Shown here: piece by piece, positions 16,904-25,932 of the stretch
Layout of the letters: each line of letters starts with the position of its first letter
Position numbering within the stretch: position 1 is the stretch's first letter
Assembly (NCBI GenBank): GCA_902564025.1
Contig: CACEZK010000011.1
Coordinates: 1 to 34,572, forward strand
Origin: an uncultured Pelagibacteraceae bacterium
Lineage (GTDB): Bacteria; Pseudomonadota; Alphaproteobacteria; Pelagibacterales; AG-422-B15
Length of the DNA stretch: 34,572 bases
Direction: 5' to 3'
Program-made: the position numbers and the translations under genes
Notes under the pieces: model-generated
Told to the model about the DNA's origin: nothing
What the model saw: the letters and a program-made list of their open reading frames with translations, nothing else
The model's database searches: none

Positions 16904-17737
16904 ATTACTGAGATAGTTTTCAGCTACACGTTGCCCTAATTTGTAATCAGCTTTTAAAATATCTACGTTTTTAGAATCTCTTTTTGATTTTAGTCTTGTT
17001 GGTGGACATAATTGGATTACTTCACAATCTGAAGGGGGGTTATGTATGAAATCTAAAGCAGTGTTGTAAGTTTTGTCATGCTTAAGCAGAGCTTTTCTAA
17101 GCTCAGGGTATTCTTTAGAAAAAAATGCTCCAATATAATTTTCAAGTTTTAATTTTCTCTTAAATTTTTCTTCATAAGTTCTAATAACTATGATGCGCTT
17201 AGCACCAAGTTCATAAGCCTTTCTGACAGGCAGAGGATCAGCTACGCCACCATCAAATTTACGACGTCCGTCTATCATGCTGGGTGTTCTTACTAGTACA
17301 GGCAAAGTTCCAGATGCTATCATTTTAGGCATCCATTCATCGTCTCCAAATTCATGATATTCAGCTTGAGCGCTAAGAGCATCAGTCACAACCGCAATGT
17401 ATTTTTTACCTTGAACAGTTTTTCTTATTTTTTCCATATTAGGCTTAAACATTTTCTCACCGTCTTCATACATCTTATGAAACTTGATTATGTCGCCACC
17501 TGTGAAGATATTTTTATAATCTAAGTAATCTCCTCGCGCAGCATAAAGCATCTTTTCTAAATTATTGTCAGTTTCTCTAATAAGGTACCAGCAAAGAACT
17601 GCTACACCATTTGATACTCCAATATAAATATCGAATGGGTCGTAATCTCTTTTTATAAATGTATCGGTGATTCCGAAAGAAAATACACCTCTTTGTCCGC
17701 CACCTTCAACAATTAGAGCTGTTTTTTTATTTTCCAT
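16892..17737 (-). CDS. Patatin-like phospholipase (YjjU type)
   Basis: A 281-residue patatin-domain acyl hydrolase with a Ser-Asp dyad. EGGGQRGVFSFG (11-22) forms the oxyanion hole, GVSNG (40-44) carries the nucleophile Ser42 and FDGGVADPLPV (161-171) the Asp162. The whole layout, including KMIASGTLPVLV before the DGG motif and a basic C-terminal region, resembles the YjjU subgroup. I chose the ATG at 17737 because residues ahead of it, back to a TTG at 17773, look non-conserved and would abut the divergent gene; no clear ribosome-binding site is seen at either. Its start is only 36 bases from the divergent NRDE gene. Likely acts on membrane lipids. Confidence 0.9.
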   Translation of the reverse strand: MENKKTALIVEGGGQRGVFSFGITDTFIKRDYDPFDIYIGVSNGVAVLCWYLIRETDNNLEKMLYAARGDYLDYKNIFTGGDIIKFHKMYEDGEKMFKPNMEKIRKTVQGKKYIAVVTDALSAQAEYHEFGDDEWMPKMIASGTLPVLVRTPSMIDGRRKFDGGVADPLPVRKAYELGAKRIIVIRTYEEKFKRKLKLENYIGAFFSKEYPELRKALLKHDKTYNTALDFIHNPPSDCEVIQLCPPTRLKSKRDSKNVDILKADYKLGQRVAENYLSNLEN

Positions 17738-17773
17738 GATACAATTAATTAGTAAGGATATATAAGAAATCAA

Positions 17774-18529
17774 ATGTGTTCGATAGTAATTTTAAAACAA
17801 AGTGACTCTGAGTGGCCCATTATAATTGGTGCCAATCGAGATGAAATGAGTAATCGAGACGCTTTACCACCTGGTCGTCATTGGGACGACAGACCACATA
17901 TTTTCGCAGGCAAGGACATGACGGCGGGCGGTACCTGGATAGGAATTAATGACTTTGGTGTCGTCGCTGCAATTATGAATAGAATGAACAGCCTTGGACC
18001 TATGGATAATAAAAGAAGTAGAGGTGAATTAGTTCTTGATGCACTAGATCATGCAGATGCATCTGAAGCATTAAATGCAATAATTGAAATCGAAAAAGAC
18101 TCATATAGAGGTTTTAATATGTTCATAGCGGATAATTTAAATGCATATTGGATCAAGTCAGATGAAAAAAATTCTCTAATTGAATATTTCAATATACCTG
18201 ATGGCTTATCAATTATAACAGCTTATGATCGAAATGATTTAAATTCTAAGCGTATAAAAACTTATTTATCAAAATTTGCTTTATCGGTTGATCCAAAACC
18301 AGGCAGAGATGAATGGCAGGACTGGGAAATGTTATTAGGCAGTACATATTCTGATAACAATGATCCTTTGTCAGCAATGTGTGTGAAAACAGATATGGGT
18401 TTTCAAACTGTATCTTCAACACTCATCGCTCTACCAAGTTTTCAACCCAAAACGGGATCGGCAAAGCCTGTCTACAAATTTGCCAATGGCTCACCAGACT
18501 CTGCAAGTTTTATGGAAATGGACATTTAA
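17774..18529 (+). CDS. TANGO2/NRDE-family protein
   Basis: A 251-residue protein of the NRDE (TANGO2) family, found in bacteria and mitochondria and linked in recent work to haem or acyl-CoA handling. The signature is complete: an initiator Met followed by Cys2 (the potential N-terminal nucleophile), GANRDEMSNRDA (19-30), then AGKDMTAGGTWIGIN and VAAIMNRM. The length is typical. It is divergent from the patatin gene with 36 bases between them, so promoters must overlap. Nothing nearby fixes its function. No signal peptide; cytoplasmic. Confidence 0.92.
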   Translation: MCSIVILKQSDSEWPIIIGANRDEMSNRDALPPGRHWDDRPHIFAGKDMTAGGTWIGINDFGVVAAIMNRMNSLGPMDNKRSRGELVLDALDHADASEALNAIIEIEKDSYRGFNMFIADNLNAYWIKSDEKNSLIEYFNIPDGLSIITAYDRNDLNSKRIKTYLSKFALSVDPKPGRDEWQDWEMLLGSTYSDNNDPLSAMCVKTDMGFQTVSSTLIALPSFQPKTGSAKPVYKFANGSPDSASFMEMDI

Positions 18530-18585
18530 GTTCTGTATTTGCTCCTTAAATTATTGATTTCTATATACTATTTTTGCTTAGAAAT

Positions 18586-18609
18586 TACTAAACAAGCTCA
18601 TATTTAGTA
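18586..18609. repeat. 7-bp inverted repeat next to the -35 box of the thiolase-xsc operon
   Basis: TACTAAA (18586-18592) and TTTAGTA (18603-18609) are exact reverse complements with a 10-base spacer, giving half-site centres 17 bases apart. The right arm ends at the base before the candidate -35 box. This geometry suits a dimeric repressor or activator. AT-richness makes chance possible. Confidence 0.4.
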
Positions 18610-18637
18610 TTGTTAGATGATTATGAATTATTATAAT
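18610..18637 (+). promoter_or_regulatory. Sigma-70-like promoter of the thiolase-xsc operon
   Basis: TTGTTA (18610-18615), a 16-base spacer and a perfect TATAAT (18632-18637) stand 31 bases ahead of the thiolase ATG. A GGAG ribosome-binding site (18658-18661) follows with a seven-base gap to the ATG at 18669. This is the best promoter match seen in the window and sits in the 139-base gap that precedes the five-gene run. Confidence 0.55.
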
Positions 18638-18668
18638 CTTCAATCTTATTAATAATTGGAGCTTTTAA

Positions 18669-19877
18669 ATGACTGATTGCTATATTTACGACACTGTAAG
18701 AACCCCTCGTGGTAAGGGTAAAAAAAATGGAACCCTTCATGAAGTAACTGCACTGGAACTTGCAACTCAAGTTTTAAATAATATTAAAGATAGAACAAAA
18801 ATTGATACAGCAGATGTTGATGATGTTGTACTAGGATGTGTTGCGCCAGTTGGTGAACAAGGTGCCTGTATTGCAAGAACAGCAGTGTTAAATGCCGACT
18901 ATGATCAATCAGTTTCAGGTGTTCAGATTAATAGATTTTGTGCATCTGGTTTAGAAGCTACTAATATGGCAGCTGCTCAAGTAATGTCTGGACAGTCACA
19001 AATGTCCATCGGCGGCGGTGTTGAGTCAATGTCTAGAGTTCCTATGGGCTCTGATGGTGGCGCAATGGTTGCTGACCCTTCAGTTGCAATAAAAAATTAC
19101 TTTGTTCCACAAGGTATTAGTGCAGATTTAATTGCTACTAAATATGGTTTCTCAAGAGATGATGTAGATAGTTATGCTGTTGAAAGTCAGAAGAGGGCAA
19201 AAAAAGCTTGGGATGAAAAAAGATTTTCAAAATCAATAACACCCGTGAAAGATATCAATGGCTTGACAGTGCTCGATCATGATGAACATATGAGACCTGA
19301 TGCTACAATGCAATCACTTGGTTCTTTAGATCCATCTTTTGCAATGATGGGTGAAATGGCAGGTTTTGATGCTACTATTCAACAACGATACCCTGAAGTT
19401 GAAGCTGTTAATCATGTTCATACTGCTGGCAATTCGTCAGGAATAGTTGATGGAGCAGCTGGAATACTGCTTGGAAATAAAGAGATGGGTGACAAATATG
19501 GTTTGAAGGCTCGTGCTAAAATCAAAGGTTTTGCTTCAACAGGCTCTGAGCCAAGCATCATGCTTACTGGTCCTGGTTATGTTTCTGATAAACTACTAAA
19601 AAACTTAGGCATGAGCAAAAGTGACATTGACTTGTGGGAGCTTAACGAAGCATTTGCAGTTGTTGTGCTAAGATATATGGAACATATGGGGATTGACCAC
19701 TCAGACATTAATGTGAATGGGGGCGCAATTGCTATGGGACATCCATTAGGTGCAACGGGGGCTATGATTTTAGGAACTGTACTTGATGAGTTAGAGAGAA
19801 GCAATAAGTCTACCGCTCTTGCCACACTTTGTGTTGGCGGTGGCATGGGAACTGCAACCATAATCGAGCGCGTTTAA
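18669..19877 (+). CDS. Acetyl-CoA acyltransferase (thiolase)
   Basis: A 402-residue thiolase of the FadA/PhaA superfamily, which cleaves 3-ketoacyl-CoA with CoA or condenses two acetyl-CoA. Catalytic residues are present: Cys91 in NRFCASGLEA, His358 in AMGHPLGATG and Cys388 in CVGGGMG at the C-terminus. The length is normal. It is preceded by a good promoter and ribosome-binding site and followed after 26 bases by the FadJ-like gene, an arrangement usual for fatty-acid beta-oxidation. What is less usual is that transaminase, FAD-GcvT and xsc genes continue in the same direction with short gaps. Whether it acts on fatty acids or on a special acyl-CoA cannot be told. Confidence 0.94.
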   Translation: MTDCYIYDTVRTPRGKGKKNGTLHEVTALELATQVLNNIKDRTKIDTADVDDVVLGCVAPVGEQGACIARTAVLNADYDQSVSGVQINRFCASGLEATNMAAAQVMSGQSQMSIGGGVESMSRVPMGSDGGAMVADPSVAIKNYFVPQGISADLIATKYGFSRDDVDSYAVESQKRAKKAWDEKRFSKSITPVKDINGLTVLDHDEHMRPDATMQSLGSLDPSFAMMGEMAGFDATIQQRYPEVEAVNHVHTAGNSSGIVDGAAGILLGNKEMGDKYGLKARAKIKGFASTGSEPSIMLTGPGYVSDKLLKNLGMSKSDIDLWELNEAFAVVVLRYMEHMGIDHSDINVNGGAIAMGHPLGATGAMILGTVLDELERSNKSTALATLCVGGGMGTATIIERV

Positions 19878-19903
19878 TAACTTAAAATTTTAGGACAACA
19901 ATC

Positions 19904-22096
19904 ATGGCTGATGTAACTTATGAAATAGATAGCGACGGTGTTGCCGTTGTAACGTGGGATTTAGAAAATCGTTCAATGAACGTTTTAAATTTTCAATCTC
20001 TTGGTGAATATAGATCAATTATTGAGAAATTAATCTCTGATGAGTCAGTTAAAGGCATTGTTCTCAGAAGCGCAAAAGACGCATTCATAGCTGGCGCAGA
20101 TTTAACTTCATCTGAAGTTTTTGGTTTTGATAGTGTTCAAGAAGATAAAGTTAAAGCCGCAGAAAAAATTTATAATGGCAACATGGACATGCAGTTATTG
20201 TTCAGAAGCATGGAAACATCTGGAAAGCCATTCGTAGCTGCGATAAACGGGCATGCTTTAGGTGGTGGGTTTGAAATATGTCTCGCCTGTCACTATCGTG
20301 TAGCGATAGATAATGATAAAATTCAGATTGGACAACCTGAAGCGAAAGTTGGTTTGATACCTGGTGCAGGCGGAACTCAAAGAGTTCCTAGACTTGCCGG
20401 TGTAACGCAAGAGATAATGGGCTTTCTACTAGCAGGTACTCCGTTTACTCCAAAAAAAGCTCTAAGTGCTGGCCTTATTAACGAAGTCACAGACGCCGAT
20501 AACTTAATTAATGCAGCAAAAAAATATATTGTGGATGGCGGAAAATCAGTTCAACCATGGGACGAAAAAGGTTTTAGGTTTCCGGGGGGCCTTCCTTATA
20601 CCCCAAAAGGCGCAATGATTTGGGCTGCGGCATCATCTTCGTTGAGAAAAAATTCTTATAATAACTATCCTGCACAAACTGCAATCCTTTCTGCTGTTTA
20701 TGAAGGCGTTCAAGTGCCGATTGATGCAGCACTGAGAATTGAAGCGCGTTATTTTACAAAAGTTGTAATGGATCCTAGATCTCAAAATATGGTTCGAAGT
20801 CTTTTTGTAAATATGCAAGCTTTGAGCAAAGGCGCAAGAAGACCAAAAGATTTTGATAAATATGATGTTAAAAAGATTGGAATTCTTGGAGCAGGTTTGA
20901 TGGGTGCAGGAATTGCATATGTTACTGCTAAAGCAGGCATTGAAGTTGTATTAATTGATATGGATCAAACTGCAGCAGAAAAAGGAAAAGAATATTCCAC
21001 AAAGATTTTAGATAAACAATTAAGTAAGAAAAAAACCACTGAAGAAAAAAAAGAGAAGCTATTAAGTCTCATTACACCTACAACTGATTACTCTCTTTTA
21101 AAGGGTGCAGATCTTATTGTTGAGGCAGTATTTGAAAATAGGGACATAAAAGCAGATGTAACCGCAAAAGCAGAAGCGCAAATATCAGAAACTGCTGTAT
21201 TTGGTTCTAATACATCTACTTTGCCAATTACAGGTTTAGCTCAAAATTCTAGCCGACCTGCAAACTTCATAGGTATACATTATTTTTCACCAGTAGAGAG
21301 AATGCCTTTAGTTGAGATCATCATGGGAAAAGAAACTTCTCAGGAAACACTGGCAAAAACTATGGATTACGTTCAAAAAATTAGGAAAACCCCAATAGTT
21401 GTAAACGACAGTCGAGGTTTTTATACAAGTCGTGTATTTGGAACATACACTGGTGAAGGCGTTGCAATGTTAGCAGAGGGTATAAAACCTGCTCTAATTG
21501 AAAATGCTGGTAAGATGACAGGTATGCCAATGGCTCCTCTGGCTCTTTCTGATGCTGTAGCGTTAGATCTAGCTTGGAAAGTTACAACTCAAACGAAAAA
21601 GGACTTTGAAGCTGAAGGCAAAGAATTTCCAATAACTCCAATGTATTCAATTATGGAAGAAATGGTTGAAAAGCAAGGTAGGTTTGGAAAGAAAAATAAT
21701 AAAGGTTTTTACGAGTATCCTGAAAGTGGAAAAAAATACCTATGGCCTGAACTGTCTAACTTATGCAAAGAAAGTGACGATCAACCTGATGTTGAGGAAT
21801 TAAAGAAAAGGTTTCTTTATATTCAAGCACTTGAAACTGCTAAATGCTATGAAGAAAACGTGCTAACGGATGTTAGAGATGCGGACATTGGGGCAATACT
21901 CGGTTGGGGAATGGCGCCATGGACTGGAGGTCCACTATCCTTCATAGATATGGTTGGTGTTAAAGAATTTGTGGCTGAAGCTGATAAACTTGCACAAAAA
22001 TATGGAGAAAGATTTACTCCATGCAAAATGCTTCGTGATATGGCAGCTAAAAATGAGAGTTTCCACAAGAGCGGTAGCTCTAGTCAAGCGGCATAA
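19904..22096 (+). CDS. fadJ: Bifunctional enoyl-CoA hydratase / 3-hydroxyacyl-CoA dehydrogenase (FadJ/FadB-like)
   Basis: A 730-residue multifunctional beta-oxidation enzyme. The N-terminal crotonase domain (about 1-190) has IAGADL (62-67), INGHALGGGFEI (114-125, with Glu124) and QPEAKVGLIPGAGGTQR (144-160, with Glu146), the two catalytic acids. The dehydrogenase starts at about 322 with the NAD motif ILGAGLMGAGIAYV (327-340), then GIHYFSPVERMPLVEI with the catalytic His. The C-terminal dehydrogenase halves end in GWGMAPWTGGPLSFID. It forms a two-gene beta-oxidation unit with the thiolase 26 bases upstream. The 49-base gap to the transaminase holds GAGAGG-like purines just before that ATG and no terminator. 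Symbol is by family resemblance. Confidence 0.93.
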   Translation: MADVTYEIDSDGVAVVTWDLENRSMNVLNFQSLGEYRSIIEKLISDESVKGIVLRSAKDAFIAGADLTSSEVFGFDSVQEDKVKAAEKIYNGNMDMQLLFRSMETSGKPFVAAINGHALGGGFEICLACHYRVAIDNDKIQIGQPEAKVGLIPGAGGTQRVPRLAGVTQEIMGFLLAGTPFTPKKALSAGLINEVTDADNLINAAKKYIVDGGKSVQPWDEKGFRFPGGLPYTPKGAMIWAAASSSLRKNSYNNYPAQTAILSAVYEGVQVPIDAALRIEARYFTKVVMDPRSQNMVRSLFVNMQALSKGARRPKDFDKYDVKKIGILGAGLMGAGIAYVTAKAGIEVVLIDMDQTAAEKGKEYSTKILDKQLSKKKTTEEKKEKLLSLITPTTDYSLLKGADLIVEAVFENRDIKADVTAKAEAQISETAVFGSNTSTLPITGLAQNSSRPANFIGIHYFSPVERMPLVEIIMGKETSQETLAKTMDYVQKIRKTPIVVNDSRGFYTSRVFGTYTGEGVAMLAEGIKPALIENAGKMTGMPMAPLALSDAVALDLAWKVTTQTKKDFEAEGKEFPITPMYSIMEEMVEKQGRFGKKNNKGFYEYPESGKKYLWPELSNLCKESDDQPDVEELKKRFLYIQALETAKCYEENVLTDVRDADIGAILGWGMAPWTGGPLSFIDMVGVKEFVAEADKLAQKYGERFTPCKMLRDMAAKNESFHKSGSSSQAA

Positions 22097-22145
22097 ATAA
22101 GACTACTATAATACTTATAACTTTTAATGATTTGAGAGGATCTAT

Positions 22146-23468
22146 ATGGCAAATACTACACCTACGACTAATTCTTTGGAAAACTATTTTTTACCTTTCA
22201 CTGCAAATAAAGACTTTAAGAAGGATCCAAGATTATTAGATCGAGGTGAGGGAGTATACTACTGGAATCATAAAGGTGACCAGGTAATAGATGCTTCATC
22301 TGGTCTATTTTGTGTTCCATTGGGACATGGCAGAAAAGAAATAGCTGAAGCTGTTCATCAGCAATTGTTAAAATTAGATTACTCTCCCAGCTTCCAAGTT
22401 TCTCATTTACCTGCTTTTGCATTAGCTGAAAAAGTAGCAAATCTTCTACCGGGTGATTTAAACAATGTATTCTTCACAATTTGTGGATCTACTGCAATTG
22501 ACTCTGCAATTAAAATAATTCAGGCATATCAGCACGCAATTGGCCAGTCGCAACGTGTAAGATTTGTATCAAGAGAGCGTGCGTACCATGGTGTAAATAT
22601 CGGAGGAACTTCTTTAAGCGGTATGATTAAAAACCGTGAGATATTTACTGCAACAATGCCTGGAGTTATTCATTTAAGACACACTTGGTTAGAAGAAAAT
22701 AAATATACAAAAGGTCAGCCGCAACATGGAGCTCATCTTGCTGAGGATCTTCAGAGGTTTGTAGAAATGTATGGTCCCGAGTCTATTGCAGGGTGTTTCG
22801 TTGAACCCATTGCTGGCTCAACAGGAACCATTGTTCCCCCTATCGGATACTTAGAAAGACTGAGAGAAATTTGTGATAAATTCGGAATTGTTCTTGTTTT
22901 TGATGAAGTTATCACTGGTTTTGGCAGAACAGGAAAATCATTTGGGGCTGTAAAATACAATGTTCAGCCTGATATGATTACAATGGCAAAGGCCATTACT
23001 AATGGAGCGCAGCCTATGGGGGCAGTTGGTGTTTCAGATAAAATTTACAATGCGATTGTCGATAATGGACCAGAGCACGGAGTAGAGTTTTTTCACGGAT
23101 ACACATACTCAGGTCATCCAGCCTGTGTAGCAGCTTCTCTTGCTACTTTGGATGTATATGAGAAAGAAGATGTGTTTGCAAGAGCAGAAAAGATGTCACC
23201 ATACTTCATAGATGCAGTTTTTGACGCATTTCAGGATATACCAATTGTTACAGATGTAAGGGCTGATGGAATGATGGCCGCTTTTGACCTAGCAGTTGAT
23301 AAAAACCCTGGCGTGAGAGGATATGATGCTCAAAAGAAAACATTTGCTAATGGTGTTCACATAAAATTTACTGGGGATGCTGGTATAGTTGCCCCTGCGT
23401 TAATTGCTGAAGAAAAACACATAGATGAAATGCTTCAAAGAATTAAAGAGGTCTTAGTAAAATACTAG
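22146..23468 (+). CDS. Class III omega-amino acid (probably taurine):pyruvate transaminase
   Basis: A 440-residue PLP aminotransferase. The opening LENYFLPFTANKDFKKDPRL and SSGLFCVPLGHGRKEI resemble the omega-amino acid:pyruvate enzymes. Asp253 in VFDEVITGFGR and the Schiff-base Lys282 in TMAKAITNG are in place. The phosphate-cup motif reads CGSTAID (113-119), with Thr where many relatives have Glu. The sequence alone would suggest beta-alanine:pyruvate transamination. With xsc downstream and alanine dehydrogenase nearby, taurine (or hypotaurine) with pyruvate as acceptor, giving sulfoacetaldehyde and alanine, is the better reading. It is eight bases from the FAD-GcvT gene, within the operon. 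Substrate choice is inference from context. Confidence 0.85.
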   Translation: MANTTPTTNSLENYFLPFTANKDFKKDPRLLDRGEGVYYWNHKGDQVIDASSGLFCVPLGHGRKEIAEAVHQQLLKLDYSPSFQVSHLPAFALAEKVANLLPGDLNNVFFTICGSTAIDSAIKIIQAYQHAIGQSQRVRFVSRERAYHGVNIGGTSLSGMIKNREIFTATMPGVIHLRHTWLEENKYTKGQPQHGAHLAEDLQRFVEMYGPESIAGCFVEPIAGSTGTIVPPIGYLERLREICDKFGIVLVFDEVITGFGRTGKSFGAVKYNVQPDMITMAKAITNGAQPMGAVGVSDKIYNAIVDNGPEHGVEFFHGYTYSGHPACVAASLATLDVYEKEDVFARAEKMSPYFIDAVFDAFQDIPIVTDVRADGMMAAFDLAVDKNPGVRGYDAQKKTFANGVHIKFTGDAGIVAPALIAEEKHIDEMLQRIKEVLVKY

Positions 23469-23476
23469 CATCTTAT

Positions 23477-25921
23477 ATGTCAAAGCTTCCTTCACACACA
23501 GAGGTTGTTATTATTGGAGGGGGTATTGCTGGTACAAGCATTGCATACCACCTTGCTGAGAGAAATGTTCATGTCACATTAGTTGAGAGAAAGAGCCTAA
23601 CTTGTGGGACAACTTGGCATGCAGCTGGATTGGTTGGACAATTAAGGGCAACAAAAAATCTTACAAAAATGGCAAAGTATTCAACGGAGCTTTATCATAA
23701 GCTTAATCAGAAAGAAGATCTATCTGCTGGATTTTTGATAAATGGTTCAGTTTCTATTGCGGAAAATGAGGGGCGTTATCAAGAAATGAGCAGAGGTGCA
23801 TCAATGGGTCGAAGTTATGGCTTGGAAATAAATGAAATTTCAATTGATGAAGTAAAGGAGAAATACCCACTTCTCGATACAAAGCATGTTAAAGGAGCTT
23901 GGTTTTTACCTCAGGACGGGCAAATTAACCCGGTAGATATAACAATGTGCCTTGCAAAAGAAGCAAGACGAATGGGTGCTAACATTATTGAAAATAATAA
24001 AGTTATTTCAATCGAACAAGAAGATGACAAGGTCACAAAAGTTATTACAGAACTAGGTGATATTACATGTGATAAGATTGTTATATCTGCTGGAATGTGG
24101 AGTAGGGAAGTAGGTAAAATGTGCGGGGTAAATATTCCTCTGCATGCATGTGAACATTTCTATGCTGTAACCGAATATTCAGAGGATATACCAAAAAATT
24201 TACCCATCTTAAGAAATCCAGATGCCTATATTTATGTGAAGGAGGACGCCGGAAAACTTTTAATAGGTGCCTTTGAAAAGAAAGCAAAACCTTGGGGTAT
24301 GAACGGTATTCCCGAAGATTTCGAATTTGATAGTTTGCCAAACGACCTTGATCATTTCGGACCAATTTTAATGGAAGCAATGGATAGACTTCCAATATTG
24401 AATGAGCTTGGCATTAAAACATATTTTAATGGACCTGAGAGCTTCACACCTGATGATAGGTATTACTTAGGCAAAGTGCCTTACAAAGAAAATATATTTG
24501 TTTCTACTGGCTTCAATTCAATAGGAATTCAATCTGCTGGAGGAGTTGGCAAAGTTATGGCTGATTGGATCATAAATGACAAAAGTAAGATTGATTTGTG
24601 GGATGTAGATGTCGCTAGAGTATTAGATTTTCAAGATGATAATGAATATCTAAAAGAAAGAAGCTCTGAAACGCTTGGACTCTTGTATGCTGTACATTGG
24701 CCATACTATCAATTTGAAACGTCTAGAAACAAAATTAAATCACCACTTTACACCCAACTTGAAAAAGAAGGAGCTTGCTTTGGAGAAGCGGCTGGATGGG
24801 AAAGGCCAAATTGGTATACCAATAATGGTCAAAGACCTCAATATCAATACTCGTATCATAAACAAAATTGGTTTGAAAATGTAAGGAGTGAATGTGTTGC
24901 AGTAAGAAATGATATTGGCTTATTTGAACTTACATCTTTTTCTAAGTTTATTATTCGAGGAGATGATGTAGTTAAATTTCTAAACTACATGTGTGTAAGT
25001 GAAATGAATGTTCCAGTTGGGAGAATTATATATACACAAATGTTAAATGACGAAGCTGGAACAGAAGGAGACATTACTTTTACAAGAATAAGTGAAAATG
25101 AATTTATGTTTGTTACGGGTCCAACTTCACATAATAAAGACTATTACTGGTTATTATCTCATTCAAAAAAATTTAAAAATATAGAAATTATTGATGTTAC
25201 TAAACAATATGGCTGTCTTTCAATAATGGGGCCCAATTCAAGGGAGCACCTTCAAAGAATATGTAATGAGGATATTTCAAATGAAACATTACCGTTTGGA
25301 TTTTCTAAGAAGATAAATCTTGGCGGCACTGAATGTAGGCTTCATAGAATTACATACGTAGGCGAGCTGGGTTTTGAAATTTACATTCCTTATAATAATT
25401 TAGAAAAAGTATTTGATGTTGTTTATGCAAAAAATGGAAAGAGCCCAGTAAAACTTGCAGGCTATCATGCGCTAAATTCACTGAGAATGGAGAAAGGATA
25501 TCTTCATTGGGGACATGATATTGGAGTTGAGGAAAACCCTTTTGAAGCGGGTGTTGGATTTTGTGTAAATCTTAATAAGAACATGCCTTTTTTAGGACAG
25601 GCAACACTTGAAGAAAAGAAGAAGTCTGGTCTTAGTAAAAGAAAAGTAAATTTTGCATTATCTAACAATGACTTATTGATTTATCACAATGAGCCAATCT
25701 ATTTTGACGGTAAGATTGTTGGTGAAATTTCCTCAGGTATGTATGGTTTCTATTTAGACAAATCCCTGGGCATGGGTTACATTTCAAACAATGACAGCTA
25801 CTCTATTGAAGAAATGATGAGTCATCAAAAATTTGAAATTGAAGTTGCGGAAACTAAATATTCTGCAGAGGGATCAATAAATTGTTTTTATGATCCGGGC
25901 AGAGAAAAAATATTGGTATAG
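23477..25921 (+). CDS. FAD oxidoreductase-GcvT fusion (dimethylglycine/sarcosine dehydrogenase-like)
   Basis: An 814-residue fusion. The N-terminal D-amino-acid-oxidase domain (about 8-370) has the FAD motif IIGGGIAGT (12-20) and TTWHAAGL (45-52); His48 is at the position that holds FAD covalently in dimethylglycine dehydrogenase. A linker domain (about 375-430) leads to a GcvT-like tetrahydrofolate domain (about 430-700, with YVGELGFEIYIP) and a C-terminal GcvT barrel. Such enzymes oxidise an N-methyl group and pass the carbon to folate as methylene-THF. Sitting between a transaminase and xsc, eight and eleven bases away, it may demethylate N-methyltaurine or a related methylated amine. Dimethylglycine or sarcosine are the conservative alternatives. 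Confidence 0.9.
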   Translation: MSKLPSHTEVVIIGGGIAGTSIAYHLAERNVHVTLVERKSLTCGTTWHAAGLVGQLRATKNLTKMAKYSTELYHKLNQKEDLSAGFLINGSVSIAENEGRYQEMSRGASMGRSYGLEINEISIDEVKEKYPLLDTKHVKGAWFLPQDGQINPVDITMCLAKEARRMGANIIENNKVISIEQEDDKVTKVITELGDITCDKIVISAGMWSREVGKMCGVNIPLHACEHFYAVTEYSEDIPKNLPILRNPDAYIYVKEDAGKLLIGAFEKKAKPWGMNGIPEDFEFDSLPNDLDHFGPILMEAMDRLPILNELGIKTYFNGPESFTPDDRYYLGKVPYKENIFVSTGFNSIGIQSAGGVGKVMADWIINDKSKIDLWDVDVARVLDFQDDNEYLKERSSETLGLLYAVHWPYYQFETSRNKIKSPLYTQLEKEGACFGEAAGWERPNWYTNNGQRPQYQYSYHKQNWFENVRSECVAVRNDIGLFELTSFSKFIIRGDDVVKFLNYMCVSEMNVPVGRIIYTQMLNDEAGTEGDITFTRISENEFMFVTGPTSHNKDYYWLLSHSKKFKNIEIIDVTKQYGCLSIMGPNSREHLQRICNEDISNETLPFGFSKKINLGGTECRLHRITYVGELGFEIYIPYNNLEKVFDVVYAKNGKSPVKLAGYHALNSLRMEKGYLHWGHDIGVEENPFEAGVGFCVNLNKNMPFLGQATLEEKKKSGLSKRKVNFALSNNDLLIYHNEPIYFDGKIVGEISSGMYGFYLDKSLGMGYISNNDSYSIEEMMSHQKFEIEVAETKYSAEGSINCFYDPGREKILV

Positions 25922-25932
25922 AAAGTATTGTT

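Noticed and set aside
17738..17773. TTG start extending the patatin-like protein by 12 residues
   Set aside because: The extension would abut the divergent NRDE start and adds a non-family segment; MENKKTALIVEGGG is the usual type of beginning.
22146..23468. Beta-alanine:pyruvate transaminase as the primary call
   Set aside because: Sequence fits that family, but the operon with xsc and the nearby alanine dehydrogenase make taurine-type substrates more likely; I kept a broad name.
24081..24395. Minus-strand open frame inside the FAD-GcvT gene
   Set aside because: Shadow of a well-supported coding frame; no motif or ribosome-binding site.
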